From: JAPLGZ01 sp038225095
Lineage (GTDB): Bacteria > Chloroflexota > Anaerolineae > Caldilineales > Caldilineaceae
Direction: 5' to 3'
DNA length: 25,580 nt
Assembly (NCBI GenBank): GCA_038225095.1
Contig: JBBREZ010000029.1
Span: 1 to 25,580, forward strand
A model generated the notes under the pieces. The model made no database searches. It had not been told where the DNA came from and saw nothing but the letters and a program-made list of their open reading frames with translations. The position numbers and the translations under genes are program-made. Shown piece after piece: positions 1 to 7,547 of the stretch; positions within the stretch are counted from its first letter, which is position 1, and each line of letters starts with the position of its first letter.

Positions 1-2
1 AA

Positions 3-110
3 CTCGGTGGCTTTCTCGCTCGAAAAAACGATGGCGACCCAGGTGTCACCGTCATCTGGCGCAGCTGGCAGCGCCTTGCTGACATCTCCACCGCTTATCT
101 TGTTTTTCAC
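3..110 (-). CDS. possible N-terminal fragment of an unidentified gene
   Basis: On the minus strand an open frame starts at a GTG at 108-110 and runs off the left edge. It reads V-K-N-K-I-S-G-G-D-V-S-K-A-L-P and later DDGDTWVAIVFSSEK, which looks like ordinary globular protein with balanced codon use. The purine-rich sequence just upstream (GGGGAGG) touches the start codon and belongs to a G/C-rich repeat, so the start is doubtful. The plus strand is also open here but gives a low-complexity F/L/P/S peptide. Only about 36 codons are visible, so no family can be named. Confidence 0.25.
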   Translation of the reverse strand, partial: MKNKISGGDVSKALPAAPDDGDTWVAIVFSSEKATE

Positions 111-183
111 CCCTCCCCGACTTGTGGGTAAGGGTAAGTCCTGGGGGAGCGGGTGGGGTTCCTGAATCGTTACTTTTGCATTT

Positions 184-189
184 TATAAT
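184..189 (+). promoter_or_regulatory. possible -10 box for the ferredoxin gene
   Basis: A perfect TATAAT lies in an AT-rich stretch about 80 bases before the ferredoxin start. No convincing -35 hexamer is found 16-18 bases upstream, so this is only a candidate. Confidence 0.25.
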
Positions 190-266
190 GTATCATACAA
201 TTCTCTAAGCCATTTTGCTAACAAAATTTTATATATCCATTGCAGACGTATAAGGAGTTTTACACC

Positions 267-623
267 ATGTCCAAGTTGACCGTTGAAGGTTATGGCACGT
301 TTGATGTAGCCGAAGGTAAACGCCTGGTGCTGGCGCTGATCGATGAAGCAGGCGTTGATCAGTTGCATGCGTGCGGTGGCAACTGCAAGTGCACCACTTG
401 TCGCGTCGAATTCGTTGCTGGCGAACCGAACACAATGACCGAGGCCGAAAAACAAAAACTGGCCGAGAAAGGCTTAACCGGCGTGCGCCTTTCCTGCCAG
501 CTTCTGTGCGATCACGATATGACCGTAAAGGCCATCAGTCGCCTGGAAGGTAGCGGGCGCGCCGATGCTGGTTCACGTCCAGAGCCGGAGATTCATCCAG
601 AGCCGGTGTGGACGACAAAGTAG
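267..623 (+). CDS. 2Fe-2S ferredoxin, adrenodoxin-like cysteine spacing
   Basis: This 118-residue protein is a small soluble electron carrier. Cysteines C36, C42 and C45 sit in the motif HACGGNCKCTTC and give the C-x5-C-x2-C spacing of adrenodoxin/ISC-type [2Fe-2S] ferredoxins. C77 in RLSCQ is the fourth ligand. Two further cysteines (C40, C81) are not needed by the fold. The last 25 residues are a Pro/Glu-rich tail beyond the normal domain. The ATG at 267 is chosen because AAGGAG at 252-257 precedes it by 9 bases; an earlier in-frame start at 240 has no such site. It stands alone, with a palindromic repeat block behind it, so its redox partner cannot be inferred from context. The family call is firm and the physiological role unknown. 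Confidence 0.9.
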   Translation: MSKLTVEGYGTFDVAEGKRLVLALIDEAGVDQLHACGGNCKCTTCRVEFVAGEPNTMTEAEKQKLAEKGLTGVRLSCQLLCDHDMTVKAISRLEGSGRADAGSRPEPEIHPEPVWTTK

Positions 624-704
624 AGCGCGGACAAATAATTAATTATTAATAGTTAACGCTTGACCCCACTATTTATACAGTGTAAGGGCTAATAGAGTGT
701 AAGG

Positions 705-823
705 GCGGCTCGCTCGTTCCGCACGCCGGGTGCCCTCCGGGCGCGTGGGAACGCAGCCCTGACGCTCCGCGTCGAGTGGTGCCCACAACCTAGGAGGACG
801 CAGAGCGTGCGGAACGAGCCGAA
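705..823. repeat. palindromic intergenic element bounded by a 14-bp inverted repeat
   Basis: CTCGTTCCGCACGC (713-726) is the exact reverse complement of 805-818. Inside lie smaller dyads, including GACGCTCCGCGTC at 761-773 and GCCCTCCGGGC. The word content (gttccCACGC / GCGtgggAAC, GACGCGGAGCGTC) resembles widespread extragenic repeats of the GTTCCCACGC type. No transposase frame is present. Family membership is inferred from memory of such repeats. Confidence 0.6.
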
Positions 824-847
824 TTAGTTCTCGCCCAGCAGGCTGCG

Positions 848-925
848 ACGGGGCCTTCGGCCAGACTTCGGCGTGAGCTCAGACTTCGGCGAGCTCAGTC
901 GAGTCGTCGAACGCTCAGGCCCCGT
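848..925. repeat. second palindromic element with tandem repeat inside
   Basis: ACGGGGCCT (848-856) pairs with AGGCCCCGT (917-925). Between them is a degenerate tandem repeat, AGACTTCGGCGTGAGCTC at 863-880 followed by AGACTTCGGCGAGCTC at 881-896. The words CTTCGGCGAGCTCAGTCGA and GAACGCTCAGG are typical of mobile extragenic repeats seen in many environmental bacterial genomes. It has no coding content. Confidence 0.55.
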
Positions 926-989
926 GCGGTGCGCTTGTCGAACCGCAGCTGAACGGGAGGGCGGGGGGAGAGGTCAGCGTTTACTTTAC

Positions 990-1039
990 ATCATCCAAAA
1001 ACAGCGGAGCCAATTGTGGCTCCGCTGTTTTTGGATGAT
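990..1039. terminator. bidirectional terminator, 23-bp perfect stem
   Basis: Bases 990-1012 are the exact reverse complement of 1017-1039, with a 4-base loop (ATTG). The stem core is GC-rich (CAGCGGAGCC) and is flanked by AAAAA/TTTTT tracts, so it can end transcription in both directions. On the minus strand it starts 28 bases after the ctaB stop and probably ends the oxidase operon. Confidence 0.85.
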
Positions 1040-1067
1040 AGGTCGTTATCGACTGGCCGTTTGCTGC

Positions 1068-2048
1068 CTAGAACGGCAAATGCCAGTGAAGATCAAACAC
1101 AGCGGGTGGCACATGGTAGAAAAGGTGATCAACGCCCATCGCCAAAAAGAGCAAAGCTAGATAGAGCAAACTGAACTTGTACAACCGCCAAATATTCGCA
1201 GTGGTCGGTTGCCGCCAGATAGCAATTGTTTCGCCGAGAAAAATTCCATTTAAAATCAAAGCCAGGATCAGGTATATCGGCCCCAGCAGACCTAAGAAAA
1301 CCGGTGCCATACAGATAAGCAGCAACAAAGCGCTATAAAGCACCATTTGATAGTGGGTCTCACGCGCACCCGCGACAACGGGTAGCATAGGGACGCCAGC
1401 CGCACCATATTCCTTTTGGCGCATCAACGCGATCGCCCAAAAATGCGGGGGCGTCCAATAAAACACGATTAAGAACATAAAGATTGGGAGCAAGGAAAGT
1501 TCGTTGCTCACCGCCGCCCAGCCGACCAAAGGTGGAATGGCGCCCGCGGCGCCGCCGATCACAATATTTTGCGTGCTACTGCGTTTGAGCAGCATCGTAT
1601 AGATCAAAACATAGTAAACAATCCCGCTGCAAGCCAACAACGCCGTCAACAAATTCACGGTGAGCCACAGCTGTACAAAGCTAAGCACGCTTAGCCCAAG
1701 CCCAAAAAACAGCACCTGCGTAGGGCTCATGCGGCCACCCGGCAAGGGTCGCTTACGCGTGCGCGGCATCACATGATCGATGTCTCGATCAATGTATTGG
1801 TTAATAGCATTCGCACCGCCGGCGGCCAGGAAGCCCCCTAACATAGTCCATAGGATCAGAAGTGGGCTGGGCGCTGTCCGTCCGGCCAAAAACATGGGCA
1901 CTAAAGTGATGACGAGCAAAAGTGAAATGATCGTCGGTTTCGTCAGCGCAATATAGTCGCGCAACGTAGGCTGCACTTGACTGGGCGCGTCTATGCGCGG
2001 TTGATTTAGTGGAACGTTGGTTTTTATCAAGGAACGTTGAAGTTGCAT
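1068..2048 (-). CDS. ctaB: protoheme IX farnesyltransferase (heme O synthase)
   Basis: This 326-residue integral membrane prenyltransferase of the UbiA/Cox10 family farnesylates haem B to haem O, the step before haem A. The Mg-diphosphate motif NxxxDxxxD is seen as N83, D87 and D91 within NQYIDRDIDHVM, followed by the conserved RTRKRPLP. The Cox10 signatures YWTPPHFWAIAL and EYGAAGVPMLPV are also present. About eight or nine hydrophobic segments cover the rest, and the length is usual for the family. GGAGAG lies 5 bases before the ATG and supports this start. It is the last gene of the oxidase operon, 96 bases after SURF1. The haem A synthase CtaA that would use its product is not in the window. 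Confidence 0.95.
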   Translation of the reverse strand: MQLQRSLIKTNVPLNQPRIDAPSQVQPTLRDYIALTKPTIISLLLVITLVPMFLAGRTAPSPLLILWTMLGGFLAAGGANAINQYIDRDIDHVMPRTRKRPLPGGRMSPTQVLFFGLGLSVLSFVQLWLTVNLLTALLACSGIVYYVLIYTMLLKRSSTQNIVIGGAAGAIPPLVGWAAVSNELSLLPIFMFLIVFYWTPPHFWAIALMRQKEYGAAGVPMLPVVAGARETHYQMVLYSALLLLICMAPVFLGLLGPIYLILALILNGIFLGETIAIWRQPTTANIWRLYKFSLLYLALLFLAMGVDHLFYHVPPAVFDLHWHLPF

Positions 2049-2144
2049 TCAAACTCTCCAATAACTTTATGCAAAATCTAAGGGTGCGGTATGGTCAATT
2101 TCAGCCAGAGTTTGTCGAAATTTCCTAACCATAACACGCCACTT

Positions 2145-3002
2145 TTATACATTGTGGGAGACGGCAGGCAGATCAAGCTGCTCATGCTCGCGATTGCCAG
2201 TTGGCGCTGATTGCTGCGCGGTTTCAGCCTGTAAGCGCTTTGCTTTGCGCCCTTGCTGCACGATCAATTGGAGATAGCCAAAAGCCAAAATCGCCCCAAA
2301 GGTAAACCATTGATAGGCGTAGCCCGAGTGTTCAAGCTCATCGAACGGTGCGGGTTCCGCAGCGCGCATGGGCAAAGCATCAAGTGTACGCCCCGGCTCC
2401 GGCAACATGGCAATAAAAGCTGGCAACAAGGTATAGGGCATTTGCTGCTGAATCGCGCCAATATCAACACGCCACCATTCTTTCTGCGGCGTATTCACGC
2501 TAACCGTGGACACATCGCCACCGGCCAATGTCTGTGATTCTTTAAGTAGCCCAATCACTGGTGTATTAGTCGCTTCATTGAACTGCGCTAATTTATCCGG
2601 CGCGGTTTGGTCAAACGGAATCCAGCCACGCGCCACTAAGATTGCCCGCTTGTCGTCCAATACCAGCGGCGTAATGACACTAACGCCAGGGGCTTCGCCG
2701 CGTGTATCATTTTTTAACAAAATCTGGTGCGCATAATCAAATTTACCACTCGCCTGAATATGCCGATATTGCAAATCAATCAAATCATTGGGTAATGGCG
2801 CGTGGTTAACATCAAATGGCGCCATCTGCCAGCGATCAGCCATCATATAGTTGAGTTCGCGTTTATAGTCACGCCGATGCATTTGCCACAAACCCAAACG
2901 CGCTAGGATGATCACACCAAGAATAACGATCAGTGTCTTCCACCACCATTCACGGTTGAACAATTTCACGACAGCCTGAAGCTGTTCCTTTACCCTATTC
3001 AT
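2145..3002 (-). CDS. SURF1 family cytochrome oxidase assembly protein
   Basis: This 285-residue membrane protein helps insert haem A into oxidase subunit I. It has the SURF1 architecture: an N-terminal TM helix (about 21-38) running into LGLWQMHRR, the conserved LGxWQxxR motif. A periplasmic domain of about 190 residues follows, and a second TM helix near the C terminus contains YAYQWFTFGAI, matching the conserved YaxQWF motif. The ATG at 3000-3002 is chosen because it overlaps the stop of the preceding gene as ATGA and has GGAGAT upstream. A longer frame to 3083 would read back through the neighbour. The overlap suggests translational coupling to the YtkA/FixH-like gene. The C-terminal tail of about 35 residues is Gln/Glu-rich. 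Confidence 0.9.
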   Translation of the reverse strand: MNRVKEQLQAVVKLFNREWWWKTLIVILGVIILARLGLWQMHRRDYKRELNYMMADRWQMAPFDVNHAPLPNDLIDLQYRHIQASGKFDYAHQILLKNDTRGEAPGVSVITPLVLDDKRAILVARGWIPFDQTAPDKLAQFNEATNTPVIGLLKESQTLAGGDVSTVSVNTPQKEWWRVDIGAIQQQMPYTLLPAFIAMLPEPGRTLDALPMRAAEPAPFDELEHSGYAYQWFTFGAILAFGYLQLIVQQGRKAKRLQAETAQQSAPTGNREHEQLDLPAVSHNV

Positions 3003-3673
3003 CGTTTTATCTCCGTGCGCAGCGCACGATGGGCATTCGCCGCGGTTACGGGTGATGCTTTCTTCGTCTGCATGCGCGACCAAACACCGATCAAACCAAG
3101 TAAAAACACGAACACAGCTGCAGCGCCACCGACCACGGGCCAGTTCAACGTCCGTTTTTCTAACACAGCACTTTCAAATTCGACGCTGCCCTGGCCCGGC
3201 GCACCATCAATTCTAATTGTAGCACGCCAGTTGCCAGTAGACGGTAACTGCACGTCCGCTTCATAATATATATTGCTTAAAAAATCCTGGGCACTGGCCG
3301 TGACCACAATCGCCTGGCCGGCCTGGCCGACTGGTTCGAAGCGCATCTGTACGTGGGCATCATTCACCGGCTGCGTTGTGTGCGTAACCAACATCGAGAT
3401 ATGCGCATCACCGACGCGTAAAGGTTCCGGTTGCGTCCATACGAAGACACGATAGGGACCTGCCGCCACATCGGCCAGCCGTGGCGGGCCACTGGAATGG
3501 GCGTGTGCCACCGTCGAAAAACCAACGAGCAATAACATAACCACTGTAAGTGCCCAGCAGAGCAACAGTAAGCTTACTCTGTTTTTTTGATAAAACAGAC
3601 TTGGCGGTGTCAGCAGGCCACGCTTCAAGAAATGTCGGACGATTTTGCCTTGGATGCAGCTAACTTTTGCCAT
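2999..3673 (-). CDS. YtkA/FixH-like membrane-anchored protein of the oxidase operon
   Basis: This 224-residue protein has a hydrophobic segment (about 34-57) ending in VAHAHS, which could be a signal peptide or anchor. A beta-rich extracytoplasmic domain (about 70-167) contains GPYRVFVWTQPEPLRVGDA and ends in GNWRATIRIDG. A C-terminal TM helix (178-198) is followed by a basic tail. This resembles YtkA/FixH-like domains, which often sit beside ctaG and oxidase genes and are thought to help copper or oxidase assembly; that role is inferred. The ATG start overlaps ctaG by 49 bases and leaves an unusually long N-region. A TTG at 3626-3628, overlapping the ctaG stop as TTGA, is a possible alternative, but neither has a strong ribosome site. 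Confidence 0.7.
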   Translation of the reverse strand: MAKVSCIQGKIVRHFLKRGLLTPPSLFYQKNRVSLLLLCWALTVVMLLLVGFSTVAHAHSSGPPRLADVAAGPYRVFVWTQPEPLRVGDAHISMLVTHTTQPVNDAHVQMRFEPVGQAGQAIVVTASAQDFLSNIYYEADVQLPSTGNWRATIRIDGAPGQGSVEFESAVLEKRTLNWPVVGGAAAVFVFLLGLIGVWSRMQTKKASPVTAANAHRALRTEIKR

Positions 3674-4584
3674 TTATTCTGTATAATCCGATGCTCTAAC
3701 CCTGGCGCTATCATTTTTTCTTCGTTGTCCCAGGTCGGCACAAGCCGCGGATGCAGCCGATCTTCATCCCGCGAAAAACCAGCCAACAAAAATACAACGG
3801 CCCACACCACCATCTCGCTGCCATTTACCCACATCAGCACGCCGCCGATCGACTGATCTTCCAGCGCGGTGAAGCCCCAAATGTGGGGTACCGTGTTGTA
3901 ATAGGTATAGATCACTTCGCTTGCCGTTGCGATCACGATCCCCGCAATCATGTTGACCGGGATCATCCCGATCAACATCGCCAGCCTTGCCCACACCGAC
4001 ACGCGGCCATGTAGGCGTGGCCCAGCCCCAATAATATGCCACCAAAACAATAATGAGCCAACGAAAAAGCTGATATGCTCTGTATTGTGAACCCAGCCGT
4101 GGCCTTGCGCCATATTATAGGCGTTTGGATCGTGCCAGCCAACGAAGACACAAATAAAGGCAAACCAGGCAATACCAGGTCCGGTAGCAGACACGAGCAG
4201 ATGCCGAAAGCTAGACTCACGGGCAAACCCTTTGCCAATCAGTTGCCGTAATTTTACGGGAAAGCCCCACAGACCAATCGGGAAAGGCTCGCCCAACCAC
4301 ATCAGGGGCGCGGCCACCATCATCATCAGCATATGTTGGATCATATGCATAAAAAACAACTGGCTGCCTAAGAGGTCAATTGGCGAAATCAGAGAAATCG
4401 TTAGAATCGCCAGACCACTCATATAGGCTGCCAGCCGTCGTTTGGTTGCTAATTTCGGTTGTTGACTACGGCTTCGTAGGCGACGCCAACCAGTGCAATA
4501 CAGTGTTCCTAGCAACACCAGGACCACGATTATTTCGGGTCGCCATTCCCACGTTGATAAAAGCGCCCTGACCAATGGAACCAT
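3625..4584 (-). CDS. ctaG: cytochrome c oxidase assembly factor CtaG (caa3_CtaG family)
   Basis: This 319-residue multi-pass membrane protein matches the caa3-type CtaG family needed for Cu-dependent maturation of the oxidase in Bacillus-like systems. It is not the unrelated Cox11-type CtaG. Typical features are HMIQHMLMMMVAAPLMWLGEP (H80, H84), the later EHISFFVGSLLFWWHII, and about seven hydrophobic helices. The C-terminal 45 residues are a hydrophilic cytoplasmic tail. GGGTG lies just before the ATG. It sits between coxC and the YtkA/FixH-like gene, where copper-loading factors are expected. Confidence 0.88.
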   Translation of the reverse strand: MVPLVRALLSTWEWRPEIIVVLVLLGTLYCTGWRRLRSRSQQPKLATKRRLAAYMSGLAILTISLISPIDLLGSQLFFMHMIQHMLMMMVAAPLMWLGEPFPIGLWGFPVKLRQLIGKGFARESSFRHLLVSATGPGIAWFAFICVFVGWHDPNAYNMAQGHGWVHNTEHISFFVGSLLFWWHIIGAGPRLHGRVSVWARLAMLIGMIPVNMIAGIVIATASEVIYTYYNTVPHIWGFTALEDQSIGGVLMWVNGSEMVVWAVVFLLAGFSRDEDRLHPRLVPTWDNEEKMIAPGLEHRIIQNKWQKLAASKAKSSDIS

Positions 4585-4618
4585 AATTCACCCGCTTGGC
4601 GCGGTTTCCACGGTTGAA

Positions 4619-4666
4619 GATGACAAACTAGCGGGATGACAAACTAAAACGTGCGTTGTCATCCCC
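4619..4666. repeat. short direct repeat and hairpin between coxC and ctaG
   Basis: GATGACAAACTA occurs twice (4619-4630 and 4635-4646). GGGATGACAA (4633-4642) pairs with TTGTCATCCC (4656-4665) around a 13-base loop. On the minus-strand mRNA this falls between the coxC stop and the ctaG start and could mark an RNA processing point. No U-tract makes it a strong terminator. Confidence 0.45.
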
Positions 4667-4687
4667 TCTTTCTCGTCATGTCATCTT

Positions 4688-5350
4688 TCAGTGGTGGATA
4701 GCCTTGCCGATCAAATAGATGGCCGGATAAAAGAAAATCCAGACCAAGTCCACATAGTGCCAGTAAATGGCGCACGCCTCTACGCCCCAATGCCGCTCTG
4801 GAGAAAAGTTGCCTTTGCGGCCCAGGTTCCAGACGAGGGCAATAAAGACCAAACCACTGATCACATGGATGGCGTGCATGCCGGTCATCGCAAAGACGAC
4901 GGTGCCATAAATATCTTTGGAAGGTGATAGCTCTGTCGTATGAATCGATGGGAACAGACCCCATTCGAAGATCATGACGCCAAAGAGAAAAATTAAGCCC
5001 AGAACGGCCGTGACGACTAAGCCGCGCAGGAACAATTTACGATCGCCATGCTCCAAGCCGGTCTCAGACAGGTTCATGGAGAAGCTGCTGATCAACAAGA
5101 CAACGGTAACAACCAAACCCACCAACTGATTGAGCGGCGGGCGCGTTGTGACGCCATTTTCTTGCCATAAATAGAAACGTGTTGCCAGCAAGCCGCCGAA
5201 CAAAAATGCCTCGGACAAAAAGAAAAGCCACAAGCCCAAACGATTATGACGCCAGGCAACGGCGTAATTATCGTCGTGATCGCCGTAGGCATCATGAGAA
5301 GCATCATGGGTGGCATGTGCGACAGAAACGGCGGAAGTAACTGCACTCAT
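4688..5350 (-). CDS. coxC: cytochrome c oxidase subunit III
   Basis: This 220-residue protein has five TM helices (about 38-56, 75-92, 107-127, 148-175, 192-216), the short bacterial form of subunit III. Family signatures are WLFFLSEAFLFGGLLATR (E47 at the conserved acidic position), GMHAIHVISGL, and EACAIYWHYVDLVWIFFYP near the end. The first 27 residues are rich in His and Asp (H12, H15, H19, H25) and are not part of the core fold. GGGAG precedes the ATG by about ten bases, and the subunit IV stop is only 3 bases upstream. It forms part of the proton-pumping aa3-type oxidase with CoxA and CoxB. Confidence 0.95.
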   Translation of the reverse strand: MSAVTSAVSVAHATHDASHDAYGDHDDNYAVAWRHNRLGLWLFFLSEAFLFGGLLATRFYLWQENGVTTRPPLNQLVGLVVTVVLLISSFSMNLSETGLEHGDRKLFLRGLVVTAVLGLIFLFGVMIFEWGLFPSIHTTELSPSKDIYGTVVFAMTGMHAIHVISGLVFIALVWNLGRKGNFSPERHWGVEACAIYWHYVDLVWIFFYPAIYLIGKAIHH

Positions 5351-5353
5351 CGT

Positions 5354-5557
5354 TTAGTGGCTCCCTTCTTGACGCCAGAGGCGTGAGATATGCATAAAAT
5401 AATTGACAACGATGACGGCCTTGAATAGACCCAATAACAAGAGCAGCACAGTGCTCGGTAAATCTTGCGAAACAAAATATTCGATGCCAGTTAGCACTGC
5501 CAAAACCAGCGCCACTGTTGCGCTCAACCGGTAGGCAGCAGCTCGTTTTCCATTCAT
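5354..5557 (-). CDS. cytochrome c oxidase subunit IV (small prokaryotic COX4)
   Basis: This 67-residue protein has two TM helices. The second ends in KAVIVVNYFMHISRLW, matching the K-x-x-x-x-x-x-YFMH signature of the prokaryotic subunit IV family. The sequence is shorter than the ~90-110 residues of many relatives. GGAGGAG lies 5-6 bases upstream of the ATG. The order here is II-I-IV-III, whereas the common operon order places III before IV. Its role is structural or in assembly. Confidence 0.85.
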   Translation of the reverse strand: MNGKRAAAYRLSATVALVLAVLTGIEYFVSQDLPSTVLLLLLGLFKAVIVVNYFMHISRLWRQEGSH

Positions 5558-5586
5558 GGTAACTCCTCCAACCTCATAGGTAATGG

Positions 5587-5655
5587 TTCATGGTGAGTGC
5601 CTGATTCTTCATGCGCTGTCTGCCGACTCATCAAAAATCAGGCACTCACCATGAA
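5587..5655. repeat. perfect 20-bp inverted repeat between coxA and the subunit IV gene
   Basis: TTCATGGTGAGTGCCTGATT (5587-5606) is the exact reverse complement of 5636-5655, with a 29-base loop. On the minus-strand mRNA the hairpin starts 3 bases after the coxA stop and ends about 30 bases before the subunit IV start. It is not followed by a U-tract, so it is better read as a processing or 3'-end-protecting stem, or a palindromic repeat, than as a simple terminator. Confidence 0.75.
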
Positions 5656-5658
5656 TAA

Positions 5659-7533
5659 TTAATCATCGCCGGCTGCTGCACCAGACATCGTCACATACGA
5701 ACCAGGCAAGCCATAGTCATACGGTTCACCCACAACGGTAATGGGGCGAGCATAGCTGTGCTCTGGAATGGGCGAAGGAATCTGCCATTCTGGCGAGCGT
5801 GAACGCCAGGGGTTGCTGCCCGCGACTTTGCCCATCTCTGCGCTGTGAAAAAGATTGTAGATCATCAACAGTACGCCGAACGCAATACAGAAGGCCGCCA
5901 GCGTAATTGCCATATGAACAACTTCAATGGTGCCCAAGTGCGGATTGACCATACCAGCCAGCCCTTGTTCATAGTCGGCGATACGACGACGCATACCCAT
6001 GGTGCCAGCCGTCATCTGCCCAAGACTCATCACCCAGAAGGCGGGGGTCATAATCCAGAAATGAATTTTCCCCATCGCTTCGTTATACATGCGCCCGGTA
6101 ATTTTTGGATACCAGTAATAGATGGCGGCGAAGAAAGGAAAGACGAAACCACCGAAAATCGTCGCGTGAAAATGACCAAGTACAAAGTAGCTATCTTGCA
6201 ATGGCTGGTCAGAAGCCACCGTTGCCAGCACAGGTCCGCTCAAACCGCCTAGCAAGAAGACCGAAATTGCCCCTAATACGAATAGCATCGGTGTGGGGAA
6301 GGTTAGTTTGCCACCCCACATCGTACCCATCCAGCTAAAGAACTTAACACCGGTAGGCACCGCAACCAACAGGGTGGAGATCATGAACCAAACCCGCAGA
6401 TAGGGTGCGTAGCCAGAGGTGAACATGTGGTGGCCCCAAACGATAAAACCAACCAATGCAATGCCCACGCTCGAAAGCGCCACCCAGCGATAGCCAAAGA
6501 GCGGCTTGCGGCAAAAGACGGGTAGGATCTCGCTGATAATCCCCAGCCCAGGTAGGACGAAGACGTACACCGCCGGGTGCGAATAGAACCAGAAGAGGTG
6601 CTGGAAGAGAATCGGATCCCCACCTTTAGCCGGGTCAAAGAAGCCCATGCCCAACGCGCGGCTCACGGAAAGCATCAAAAAGGCTTGCGCAATAAACTGC
6701 GTAGCTGTCAACTGTAAGAAGCTGGTCGCCATGACAGCCCAACAGAAGATCGGCATGCGAAACAAGCTCATGCCCGGCGGGCGCATGCGGATAATCGTCG
6801 CGATGATGTTCAGCGAACCCAAAATGGACGAGAAACCGAGCAAGAAAATCGCAATAAAAACAAACTGGTAGCCGGCGCCGCCACGCAGACTCAACGGCGG
6901 GTAAACGGTCCAACCGCCGTCCCATCCATAGTAGGTGCTGCCCAACAAGCTGATAATGGCTGGCACGTTGATCCAGTAGGCAAAAGCATTCAGGCGAGGA
7001 AAAGCCATATCCTCGGCCCCCAACATCAACGGGACGATATAGTTCGCCATGCCGCCGACGCCAATCAAAATGCTAAAGAGCGCCGCCCAGCCATGCATAC
7101 TCATAATGGTGTTATACGTCGCTGGCTGCAAAAATTGCAGGCCAGACCGTGCCAGTTCGGTGCGGAAAAGTAAGGCAAAACCACCGCCGATCATCAACAT
7201 GATGAAGCCAGTGACGCCATACTGGATACCGATGACCTTGTGGTTGTAATCCACACTAAAGTAGCGCGCCCACGCCGGCTGTCCTGGCGGCGGACCGTGA
7301 CGCATCGGCGTCGCTTGACCAACCCACCACTTGGACCAATCGGTGAGCGCGCCCACGCCGATCATAAATCCGATCGCGCCGGAAAGCAAGCCAATCACCC
7401 AACATGGCTCAACGCTGTAGGCACTTTCATAACCGGCCAGGGCGCGAATGAGCATAACGACAACAATACCGGCGAATGCGCCTACAGCCTCACCGATCAG
7501 ACCGCGCACGAGCCCTAATTTCATCAAAGACAT
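5659..7533 (-). CDS. coxA: cytochrome c oxidase subunit I, A2-type
   Basis: This 624-residue catalytic subunit holds haem a and the haem a3-CuB centre. Visible ligands are H147 (SMHGW, low-spin haem), H319 (CuB, in YSHPAVY) with Y323 as the cross-linked tyrosine, the H368-H369 pair in WGHHMFTSG (CuB), and H454 and H456 in LGHFHATIFGG (a3 and low-spin haem). Helix VI carries Y-S-H-P-A-V-Y, so the D-channel glutamate of A1 enzymes (HPEVY) is Ala and the Tyr-Ser pair of A2 oxidases is present. About 14 TM helices are visible, with extra helices in the first 60 residues. A TTG at 7551 would extend it by 6 residues, but GAGGAGAGG just before the ATG at 7531-7533 decides the start. The ribosome site lies inside the coxB stop region, so translation is likely coupled. 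Confidence 0.96.
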   Translation of the reverse strand: MSLMKLGLVRGLIGEAVGAFAGIVVVMLIRALAGYESAYSVEPCWVIGLLSGAIGFMIGVGALTDWSKWWVGQATPMRHGPPPGQPAWARYFSVDYNHKVIGIQYGVTGFIMLMIGGGFALLFRTELARSGLQFLQPATYNTIMSMHGWAALFSILIGVGGMANYIVPLMLGAEDMAFPRLNAFAYWINVPAIISLLGSTYYGWDGGWTVYPPLSLRGGAGYQFVFIAIFLLGFSSILGSLNIIATIIRMRPPGMSLFRMPIFCWAVMATSFLQLTATQFIAQAFLMLSVSRALGMGFFDPAKGGDPILFQHLFWFYSHPAVYVFVLPGLGIISEILPVFCRKPLFGYRWVALSSVGIALVGFIVWGHHMFTSGYAPYLRVWFMISTLLVAVPTGVKFFSWMGTMWGGKLTFPTPMLFVLGAISVFLLGGLSGPVLATVASDQPLQDSYFVLGHFHATIFGGFVFPFFAAIYYWYPKITGRMYNEAMGKIHFWIMTPAFWVMSLGQMTAGTMGMRRRIADYEQGLAGMVNPHLGTIEVVHMAITLAAFCIAFGVLLMIYNLFHSAEMGKVAGSNPWRSRSPEWQIPSPIPEHSYARPITVVGEPYDYGLPGSYVTMSGAAAGDD

Positions 7534-7547
7534 AGAACCCTCTCCTC

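Larger units (their letters stand above)
624..1067. other. gene-free repeat-rich intergenic block
   Basis: No credible gene lies here. The block starts with a 14-bp AT palindrome at 634-647 and two copies of AGTGTAAGGG (679-688 and 696-705, 17-bp period). It continues with two dyad elements (705-823 and 848-925) and ends with a long terminator stem at 990-1039. The open frame at 873-1160 on the plus strand crosses the terminator and the end of ctaB and has a composition unlike a protein. Confidence 0.7.

Noticed and set aside
873..1160. 95-codon plus-strand frame beyond the ferredoxin
   Set aside because: It runs through a palindromic repeat, the terminator stem and the 3' end of ctaB, with no ribosome site and odd composition.
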